Source of the DNA: Gemmatimonadales bacterium
Lineage (GTDB): Bacteria; Gemmatimonadota; Gemmatimonadetes; Gemmatimonadales; GWC2-71-9
Assembly: GCA_020633775.1 (NCBI GenBank)
Contig: JACKDA010000024.1
Location: 1-20,060 of the forward strand
Reading direction: 5' to 3'
Length of the DNA stretch: 20,060 bases
Under the pieces are notes generated by a model. It was not told where the DNA came from. It saw only the letters and a program-made list of their open reading frames with translations, and did no database searches. Made by a program: the position numbers and the translations under genes. How positions within the stretch are numbered: position 1 is the stretch's first letter; each line of letters begins with the position of its first letter. This document shows positions 1 through 8,577 of the stretch, in pieces.

Positions 1-942
1 CAGCGCTACGACGATGACACGCCCGCCACCCCGCAGGCCGACGATCGGCTCGTGCCCGGCCTGTTCGCCGAGGCGGAGGCCGCCGTCACCGAGCGCTGGA
101 CGGTGCTCGCCGGGATGCGGGTGGACCGGCATGCGGCCCACGGCGTGATCCCCTCACCGCGGGTGGCGATACGCTGGGAGGCGACCGACCGGACGACGGT
201 GCGGCTCAATCTCGCGACCGGCTTCCGCGTGGTGAACCTGTTCACCGAGGATCACGCTGCCCTCACCGGGTCTCGGCAGGTGGTGATCGAGGAGGCGCTG
301 CGACCGGAACGATCGGTCACCGCGACCGCCGCGGTGCGGGCCGTGATCGGCGTCGGCACGCTTCCCGTCACCGTCGATGCCGACGCCTACCTCACCCGCT
401 TCGGGAACCGGATCATCCCGGACTACGATGCCGATCCCGACCTGGTGCGCTACCGCAACCTGCGCGGGCACAGCATCACCCGCGGGGTCTCCCTCGCCGC
501 GAGCGCGGCACCCGCCACGGCGCCGATCGCCTTCCGCGTCGCCGCCTCGTGGCAACGGGTGAGCCGCACCGACCTGGGCGTCACCACGCCGGTTCCCTTC
601 GCCCCCACGTTCAAGGGCGACTTCACCTTCTCGTGGACGACGCCCGGACGGGTCACGGTCGACTGGACCGGGAGCGTCACCGGACCGATGGCGCTTCCCC
701 GACTGGAAGGTCATGCCGCGTCGTCGCCGTGGTTCACGGAGCAGCACCTGCAGGCGAGTCGCGCCCTGCTGGAGAACACCTTCCTCACGGTCGGGGTGAA
801 GAACCTGCTCGACACCCGCCAGCGCGATCCGATCGTGGCACCGGACGAGCCGTTCGGACCGGCATTCGACACCAACCGGGTCTGGGGGCCGGTGCAGGGC
901 CGGCGGGTCTTCGTCGCCGTGCAGTGGAATGGGGACCCCTGA
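1..942 (+). CDS. TonB-dependent outer-membrane receptor, C-terminal part (5' end outside window)
   Basis: The reading frame is open from base 1 to the TGA at 940-942, giving 313 residues of what must be a longer protein. The visible part is a run of alternating hydrophobic strands typical of a TonB-dependent beta-barrel. Near residues 70-95 it has the segment LATGFRVVNLFTEDH followed by a SRQVVI...LRPERS stretch, which is characteristic of siderophore- and metal-type receptors (TGFR...N...PE-S). The last strand is RRVFVAVQW, followed by NGDP, so the usual terminal aromatic residue lies four residues from the end. The plug domain, TonB box and signal peptide lie upstream of the window. The expected role is energised uptake across the outer membrane; the substrate cannot be read. 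It lies 50 bases before the ABC operon, but a hairpin at its stop may separate the two. Confidence 0.85.
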   Translation, partial: QRYDDDTPATPQADDRLVPGLFAEAEAAVTERWTVLAGMRVDRHAAHGVIPSPRVAIRWEATDRTTVRLNLATGFRVVNLFTEDHAALTGSRQVVIEEALRPERSVTATAAVRAVIGVGTLPVTVDADAYLTRFGNRIIPDYDADPDLVRYRNLRGHSITRGVSLAASAAPATAPIAFRVAASWQRVSRTDLGVTTPVPFAPTFKGDFTFSWTTPGRVTVDWTGSVTGPMALPRLEGHAASSPWFTEQHLQASRALLENTFLTVGVKNLLDTRQRDPIVAPDEPFGPAFDTNRVWGPVQGRRVFVAVQWNGDP

Positions 943-957
943 GCGCGCCACGCGCTC
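941..957 (+). terminator. Perfect hairpin at the receptor stop codon
   Basis: GAGCGCG (941-947) and CGCGCTC (951-957) form a perfect 7-bp stem with a 3-base CCA loop, overlapping the TGA stop of the receptor gene. No T-run follows, so this is at best an unusual intrinsic terminator or an mRNA 3'-end stabiliser. A promoter-like TACCTTTT lies just downstream, which fits a transcription boundary here. Confidence 0.4.
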
Positions 958-978
958 GGCGGCCAGCCCGCGGGGACC

Positions 979-986
979 TACCTTTT
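979..986 (+). promoter_or_regulatory. TACCTTTT, candidate -7/-10 box of the ABC operon
   Basis: TACCTTTT (979-986) matches seven of eight positions of the TANNTTTG -7 element known from Bacteroidetes. Counted from the TACCTT core it ends 8 bases before the ATG at 993. Transcription from it would begin at or within a few bases of the start codon. I see no Shine-Dalgarno sequence in the gap, which fits a nearly leaderless message. I see no clear upstream -33 element. Confidence 0.35.
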
Positions 987-992
987 CCCGCC

Positions 993-1814
993 ATGCGCTC
1001 CCTCCTCCTGCTGCTGCTCGCGTTCCTCGCCACGGCACCATTGCCCGCCCAGGCGATCGGCATCGCGGTCGAGCGACGCTTCGCTGCTGTCGCGGGCCTT
1101 GCCGTCGGCGACACCGTGGAGCTGGCCAGCGACCGGGGCGCGGCGCGGGTCGCCGTCGTCGAGGCGATCTACGCCGAGCGCGATGACCCGGCGACGCTCA
1201 TGCGCCGGGACCACCGCGTGCGCCTGCACCTCGCGGACCTCGCCGACCTGCTCGGGGCGCCCGACCGGGTCGACCGCATCGGGTTGGCGCTCGCCGGCGA
1301 TGTGACCGATTCCACCGCCCTCGAGCGCCTGGCCCCGGTCGCGTTCGGGTACGCGCTGCTCCCCACCACCGAGGTGGCCGATGTCTCCTCCAGCACGTTC
1401 GCGGTCGTCTCGCGCTTCCATCGCGCGATCGCGGTGATCTCGGTGCTGGCGAGCGCGATCTTCCTGCTCTGCCTCATGCTGCTGAAGGTCGAGGAGCGTC
1501 GCGCCGATGTGGCGACGCTTCGGTTGATCGGGATCTCGCGTCGGACGATCATCGCGTCGCTCGTCCTCGAGGCCACCGGCCTCGCGCTCGCGGGCAGCGC
1601 CTGCGGTGCCCTCCTCGCCGTGGTCGCGAGTGCCGTGGTGAACGTCGCCTACCGTCAGCTCTTCGCGACCGGCCTGCGCTTCTCGCAACTCGAGCCCCTG
1701 ACGATGGCGCTGGCGCTCGCGCTGTCGATGGTGCTGGGGGTGTGCGCCGGGCTGGTCGCCGCGGCGCGGCTCAGCCGGACCTCCCCGATGCGGCTCTGGG
1801 GGAGGCGCTCGTGA
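993..1814 (+). CDS. FtsX-type ABC permease fragment with signal peptide (second half of a permease)
   Basis: This 273-residue protein carries the C-terminal part of a MacB/LolC-type permease. Residues 1-21 are Leu-rich and end PLPAQA, like a cleavable signal peptide. Residues about 30-125 are a periplasmic segment. Three membrane helices follow at about 144-165, 187-217 and 235-257, with the coupling segment EERRADVATLRLIGISRR between the first two. Residues 36-41 (LAVGDTV region) match residues 151-157 of the next gene's permease, and LRLIGISRRTII matches LRAIGVSRATII there. It therefore lacks TM1 and the first half of the periplasmic domain, which are normally fused to this part. The in-frame sequence upstream is only a shadow of the receptor gene, so no TM1 is hidden there. 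The stop overlaps the next start in GTGA. Its missing half may be supplied by the N-terminus of the protein encoded at 3669. Confidence 0.8.
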   Translation: MRSLLLLLLAFLATAPLPAQAIGIAVERRFAAVAGLAVGDTVELASDRGAARVAVVEAIYAERDDPATLMRRDHRVRLHLADLADLLGAPDRVDRIGLALAGDVTDSTALERLAPVAFGYALLPTTEVADVSSSTFAVVSRFHRAIAVISVLASAIFLLCLMLLKVEERRADVATLRLIGISRRTIIASLVLEATGLALAGSACGALLAVVASAVVNVAYRQLFATGLRFSQLEPLTMALALALSMVLGVCAGLVAAARLSRTSPMRLWGRRS

Positions 1815-3001
1815 GCTGGGCCTGGGCATGGCGCCACCTGTGGCGACATCGTGGCCAGACGCTCCTCGCCGTCCTCGGCGTCGCGGTCAGCGCCGCCCTG
1901 CTGCTCGACATGCTGATGCTGAGCGGCGGCCTCGAGCGCTCGTTCGAGGACCTGCTGCTCTCGCGCGGGTATCAGATCCGGATCACGCCGGCCGGCACGT
2001 TGCCGTTCGACACCGAGGCGACCCTCGGCGATGCGGAGGCGCTGCTCGCCGCCGTGCGCGGCGACCCCGAGGTCGAGGCCGTGGCCCCGGTCCTCGGCTT
2101 CGCCCCATTCGCGGAGGCGGGCGACGGGCGGGTGCGACTGATCGGGTACGGCGTCGATCCGCTCGACCAGGGGATCTACCAGCTGGTCGCCGGGGCGGAT
2201 CTCGCCCCGACGGACGCGCACGGTGTCCTGCTCGGCGAGCCGACCGCCACGCAGCTCGGGCTCGCCGTCGGCGACACGGTGACGCTGCTGGGCGGGCTCG
2301 ATCCGCAGACCGCGGTGGCCCGATCGCGCGAGGCGTTCGTCGTCCGGGGGGTGGTGCGGTTCCTCTACGACGCGCGGGGCCAGGCCTCGGTGGCGCTGCC
2401 GCTCCCCTCCGCGCGCCGCCTCGCGGGCCCACGAACGTCCGATCGCGTCTCGGTCGTGCTGGTGCGCGCGCGCCCGGGCGTCGAGCCGGCGCAGGTCGCC
2501 GAGCGGCTGGCTCGCGCCTGGCCACGCGTGCAGGTCGCCAGCGTGGCGGGGCTGGTGGCCCAGTTCCAGGAACGGCTCACCTACTTCCGCCAGCTCTCGA
2601 TCGTCCTGGCAACCATCGCCCTCGTCGTGACGGTGCTCCTCATCGGGACGCTGCTCGCGATCACGGTGAACGAGCGACTGGTGGAGATCGCCACGCTCCG
2701 GGCGATCGGGGTGTCGCGCGCGACGATCATCGGCCAGGTCCTCGCGCACGGGACGCTGCTCACCGTGGCTGGCACCGCGCTCGGGACGATGCTGGGCGTG
2801 GCGACGGCCCGGCGTCTCGATGCGATCCTCACCACCTTTCCCGGCCTGCCGGCCTCGGTCTCCTTCTTCGTGGCCGCCCCGCGGCCGCTCCTGCTCGGCG
2901 GGCTCGTCCTCCTCGGCACGGGAGTGCTCTCCGGAGCGCTCCCGGCGTGGCGGGCCGCGAATGCCCCCGCAGCCCTCACCCTGCGCGAGGACGGTGCATG
3001 A
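1811..3001 (+). CDS. MacB/LolC-type ABC transporter permease
   Basis: This 396-residue permease has the complete MacB/FtsX layout. The N-terminal motif WAWRHLWRHRGQTL leads into TM1 at about 17-37. A periplasmic domain runs from about 40 to 255, and the FtsX domain has helices at about 263-285, 307-335 and 358-380. The cytoplasmic coupling motif NERLVEIATLRAIGVSRATI (287-306) lies between TM2 and TM3. The GTG start overlaps the preceding TGA by four bases (GTGA), and the stop overlaps the next gene's ATG (ATGA), so the genes are probably translationally coupled. In the known family such permeases pair with a LolD/MacB-type ATPase and transmit mechanical work to the periplasm rather than simply forming a channel. 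It would be one half of a heterodimeric permease here. Confidence 0.9.
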   Translation: MSWAWAWRHLWRHRGQTLLAVLGVAVSAALLLDMLMLSGGLERSFEDLLLSRGYQIRITPAGTLPFDTEATLGDAEALLAAVRGDPEVEAVAPVLGFAPFAEAGDGRVRLIGYGVDPLDQGIYQLVAGADLAPTDAHGVLLGEPTATQLGLAVGDTVTLLGGLDPQTAVARSREAFVVRGVVRFLYDARGQASVALPLPSARRLAGPRTSDRVSVVLVRARPGVEPAQVAERLARAWPRVQVASVAGLVAQFQERLTYFRQLSIVLATIALVVTVLLIGTLLAITVNERLVEIATLRAIGVSRATIIGQVLAHGTLLTVAGTALGTMLGVATARRLDAILTTFPGLPASVSFFVAAPRPLLLGGLVLLGTGVLSGALPAWRAANAPAALTLREDGA

Positions 3002-3669
3002 CCACGCTGCTGGAGGTCCGTGACGCGACCCGCCGGTATCGGTCGGGCGCGCGTGCCATCGAGGCACTGCGCGGCGTGACCCTCTCGATCGCGCGCGGCG
3101 ACTATGTCGCGGTCGTCGGGCCATCCGGTTCGGGGAAGTCGACCCTGCTCACCCTGCTGGGCGGCCTCGATGCGCCGACCTCCGGGCAGGTTCGCCTCGA
3201 GGGGGTGGACTACGCGCAACTCGACGACCGTGCCCGGACCCGCCTCCGCCTCGAACGGATCGGGTTCGTGTTCCAGCGCTTCCACCTGCTGCCGGTCCTC
3301 ACCGCGCTGGAGAACGTCGAGCTGCCGATGGCCGAGCGGGGCATCGCCCGCGCCGTGCGCCGCGAGCGGGCCGCCGAGCTGCTCGGCTACGTGGGACTGG
3401 CCGATCGGCTCGACAATCGGGCCACCGAACTCTCCGGGGGCGAGATGCAGCGCGTTGCGATCGCGCGCGCGCTCGCGAACGACCCGGCGATCATCCTCGC
3501 CGACGAGCCGACCGGCGAGCTCGATGAGGCGACGGGCGCGGACATCCTCGCGCTCTTCCGCCGGCTGCACGCCGACGGTCGCACGCTGGTCGTCGTCACC
3601 CACGACGCCCGCCTCGCCCGTGAGGCCGCGCGCACCCTGACCATGCGCGACGGTCGGCTGGTGTCCTGA
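2998..3669 (+). CDS. ABC transporter ATP-binding protein, LolD/MacB family
   Basis: This 223-residue protein is a single nucleotide-binding domain of normal length. It has Walker A GPSGSGKST at 41-49, the Q-loop glutamine at 93 (FVFQ), signature LSGGE at 145-149, Walker B IILADE at 165-170 and the H-loop histidine at 202 (VTHD). The segment QRFHLLPVLTALENVELPM is typical of the LolD/MacB/FtsE subfamily, which drives FtsX-type permeases. It is coupled to the permease by ATGA and to the next gene by TGATG. It should energise the permease pair of this operon. Family assignment is secure; the transported or extracted substrate is unknown. Confidence 0.95.
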   Translation: MTTLLEVRDATRRYRSGARAIEALRGVTLSIARGDYVAVVGPSGSGKSTLLTLLGGLDAPTSGQVRLEGVDYAQLDDRARTRLRLERIGFVFQRFHLLPVLTALENVELPMAERGIARAVRRERAAELLGYVGLADRLDNRATELSGGEMQRVAIARALANDPAIILADEPTGELDEATGADILALFRRLHADGRTLVVVTHDARLAREAARTLTMRDGRLVS

Positions 3670-5057
3670 TGCGGCTGATCCTGGCGCTCCGGCACCTCGT
3701 CGTCCATCCCGGCCGCGCGGCGGTCCTGCTGGCCGGCTATGCGGTGGGGGTCGCCGTGATGGTGGTGCTCCTCTCGGTCGGCGATGCGATGCTGGAGCAG
3801 TCGCGGGATCCCGCGCTGGTCGGCGGCGGCGACCTGCTCGCGATCCCCGAGGGGCTCGACCTCGAGGCGCTCCGCACCGGCGGGCTCGGCGGGATGTTCC
3901 ACGGGATCGAGCAGGCACGCTTCGTCTCGCGGCAACTGGTCGGCGGGCCGCGTCACGCGGACCTGGTGACGGCGGTCTCGCCGGTCCTCGAGCAGAAGCT
4001 GTTGACGCTGCGGCACGCCGGCCGGACCTGGCCCGTGCGCGCGGGCGGGGAACTCCCCGACGCCGCGGCCCGCCTCGGTGCGGGACTCACCGTCGTCGAC
4101 GGCGCGTGGCGCAACACCACCCGCGACTCGGCGTGGCTCACCCCGCCCGCGACGGCATTGTACGATGCGCTCGATCGGGCCCACCTCCCGCAGGCGGTCG
4201 ATTCGACGTGGGCCGAGTGGCAGTACTACAACATCCTTGTCGCACCCGACGAATGGTGGTACGTCACGCTGTTGCTCGGGGGCGAGATTCCCGACGGCCG
4301 CTGGGGCGGGCAAGTGCTCATCACGCGGCGCGCCCCCGGCGGGGCCCATCGACGGGGTGCCGACTCCATCCCCTCGGCGCGGATCGAATTCGACACCCTG
4401 CGCGCCGACCTCACGCTCGGTCGGTCGAGCGTCCGTCAGGCCGACGGTCGGTACCGCGTCGTCGCCAGCGCCGGCGGCCTCGCGGTCGACCTGGAGGTGA
4501 CGCCCTCGCCGAACCGCTACTTCCCGCCCGTCGAGCTCGCGGGCGAGCTCCGCTCGGGCTACGCGGTGCCGGCGCTGCGGGCCGAGGCGACCGGCCGCGT
4601 CTGCGTCGACGGGGCGTGCCGCGCGGTGACGCGGGTCCCCGCCTACCATGACCACAACTGGGGGGTCTGGCGCGACGTCACCTGGGACTGGGGCATCGCA
4701 CGGGGACGGCAGCTCGACATCCTCTACGGCGGGGTCAGCGCCGGCACGACCGCTGCCGAGCCCGGCCGGTTCCTCGCCGTGGTCGATTCCCTCGGCGTGC
4801 GCCGCGTGGCCCGGTTCTCGAGCGCGGCGGTGCACTGGGGCCCCGAGGGCCCCGAGGGGATCACCATCGTGGCGATACAGGCGCGTGACACCCTGCGCCT
4901 CGAGGTCGAGGTCACCGACCGCGCCTCGAGCACCGACGCCCGGGGACGCGGCAGATTCTGGCAGCTTCGGGGCCGGTGGCGGCTGCGTGCCCTCCTCGGC
5001 GGCATCGAGGTGCAGGATGCCGGTGAGGGGTTCTTCGAGACATGGTCCGGGCAGTAG
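3669..5057 (+). CDS. Membrane-anchored AttH/CrtC lipocalin-like protein with permease-like N-terminus
   Basis: This 462-residue protein is a composite. Residues 5-16 (ALRHLVVHPGRA) and the helix at about 17-37 resemble TM1 of MacB/LolC permeases. Residues about 40-147, including ADLVTAVSPVL (98-107) and AGLTVVDGAW (138-147), resemble the first half of their periplasmic domain; compare VEAVAPVLGF and VAGADL in the permease encoded at 1811. From about 155 on it reads as an AttH/hydroxyneurosporene-synthase-like (CrtC superfamily) double lipocalin. The hallmark YHDHNWG is at 326-332, next to a Trp-rich segment (WRDVTWDWGIARG). No FtsX helices follow, so the C-terminus should be periplasmic. In Agrobacterium an AttH protein is encoded with ABC genes (AttEFGH), matching this context. 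Carotenoid hydratase activity is not implied. I infer a periplasmic ligand-handling role for the ABC complex. Confidence 0.75.
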   Translation: MRLILALRHLVVHPGRAAVLLAGYAVGVAVMVVLLSVGDAMLEQSRDPALVGGGDLLAIPEGLDLEALRTGGLGGMFHGIEQARFVSRQLVGGPRHADLVTAVSPVLEQKLLTLRHAGRTWPVRAGGELPDAAARLGAGLTVVDGAWRNTTRDSAWLTPPATALYDALDRAHLPQAVDSTWAEWQYYNILVAPDEWWYVTLLLGGEIPDGRWGGQVLITRRAPGGAHRRGADSIPSARIEFDTLRADLTLGRSSVRQADGRYRVVASAGGLAVDLEVTPSPNRYFPPVELAGELRSGYAVPALRAEATGRVCVDGACRAVTRVPAYHDHNWGVWRDVTWDWGIARGRQLDILYGGVSAGTTAAEPGRFLAVVDSLGVRRVARFSSAAVHWGPEGPEGITIVAIQARDTLRLEVEVTDRASSTDARGRGRFWQLRGRWRLRALLGGIEVQDAGEGFFETWSGQ

Positions 5058-5062
5058 ATTTG
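5055..5062 (+). promoter_or_regulatory. TAGATTTG, candidate -7 box of the kinase gene
   Basis: TAGATTTG is an exact match to the TANNTTTG -7 element described for Bacteroidetes, here overlapping the TAG stop codon of the AttH-like gene. It would give a leader of about 24 bases before the ATG at 5091, with no visible Shine-Dalgarno. A T-rich patch (TTCTTCG, 5031-5037) sits at about the right distance for a -33 element but is a poor match. Confidence 0.4.
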
Positions 5063-5090
5063 ACGGTCCCTCCTTCAGCCACGGTCCCCA

Positions 5091-7987
<2,897 letters not shown>

Positions 7988-7991
<4 letters not shown>

Positions 7992-8416
7992 GTGCCGCCG
8001 ACGAGGTCGCCGACGAGACGCTGCCCTTTGCGGCGACCGCGCGGGCGATCGCCGACACCCTCGCCAAGGGGTGGAGCAAGGGGCGCCTCGACATCATGAT
8101 GAGCTGCTTCGCCGAGGAGGCGGTCTTCGTGGAGACCCCCTTCTCGACGCCGATCCATGGCGCCGCCGCGATCCGCACCTGGGCCGCGGACATCCCCTAC
8201 CACCAGTCCGAGTGTCGCTTCAGCGTGGGCGAGATCTTCACCGCGGGCGAGCTCTGGTTCAGCACCGAGTTCCGGCTCGTCTTCAGGCGCCGCAAGACCG
8301 GGCAATGGGTCGATGCCCGGGGGGCCCTCTTCGCCGAGACCGATGGCCAGCGGATCACCGAGCTCCGGATGTACTGGCATCGGGGCGAGGGCGGCGGGGT
8401 GCCCGGGGCTGTCTGA
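7988..8416 (+). CDS. SnoaL-like / NTF2-fold small protein
   Basis: This 142-residue protein has the NTF2-like (SnoaL-type) layout. An N-terminal helix pair (TARAIADTLAKGWSKGRLDIMMSCFAEEAVFVETP) is followed by PIHGAAAIRTWAADI and then alternating strands ending ITELRMYWHRGE. This is the standard alpha+beta cone found in polyketide cyclases, ketosteroid-isomerase relatives and many small ligand-binding proteins. No decisive catalytic residues can be assigned. There is no signal peptide, so it is probably cytoplasmic. Its ATG overlaps the stop of the kinase gene, so the two are likely co-translated, and it might be a partner or effector of the kinase. That is inference from position only. Confidence 0.75.
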
Positions 8417-8439
8417 AAACCGGAGAATCTGGTCACAAC

Positions 8440-8457
8440 TGTCCGGCTGGCAGGACA
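8440..8457. promoter_or_regulatory. Inverted repeat TGTCC-N8-GGACA, possible operator
   Basis: TGTCC (8440-8444) and GGACA (8453-8457) form a perfect 5+5 inverted repeat with an 8-base spacer. It lies 44 bases upstream of the -35 box of the DUF4384-type gene, in the least GC-rich intergenic region of the window. The size and symmetry fit a dimeric regulator site, but a short repeat like this can occur by chance. Confidence 0.25.
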
Positions 8458-8500
8458 CCCCTGCAAAACGACTTTTCGTAAGATGTTGCAGCGCAAGCAC

Positions 8501-8528
8501 TTGAGTGTGGCACGGAACTGGATATAAG
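8501..8528 (+). promoter_or_regulatory. Sigma-70-like promoter of the exported DUF4384-type gene
   Basis: TTGAGT (8501-8506) and TATAAG (8523-8528) are separated by 16 bases and resemble a housekeeping -35/-10 pair. Transcription would start near 8535, giving a leader of about 43 bases with GGAGG at 8569-8573, four bases before the ATG. The same stretch also contains TGGCACG (8509-8515), the -24 half of a sigma-54 site, but the -12 half does not match. Confidence 0.55.
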
Positions 8529-8577
8529 AAGGGGTGCGTTCCGGTTCCCACGATCGACATCGAGTGCTGGAGGTCCC

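Noticed and set aside
549..992. Upstream extension of the first permease gene into the receptor gene
   Set aside because: The in-frame upstream sequence is Arg/His/Gly-rich with no hydrophobic helix, a shadow of the receptor frame. The ATG at 993 begins a signal peptide.
1655..3124. A 489-codon minus-strand open frame across the permease and ATPase genes
   Set aside because: Low-complexity Arg/Glu/His-rich shadow of clearly coding + strand sequence.
8509..8524. Sigma-54 promoter starting TGGCACG
   Set aside because: The -24 half is perfect, but the -12 half reads TGGAT instead of TTGCA, lacking the required GC. The overlapping sigma-70-like pair explains the site better.
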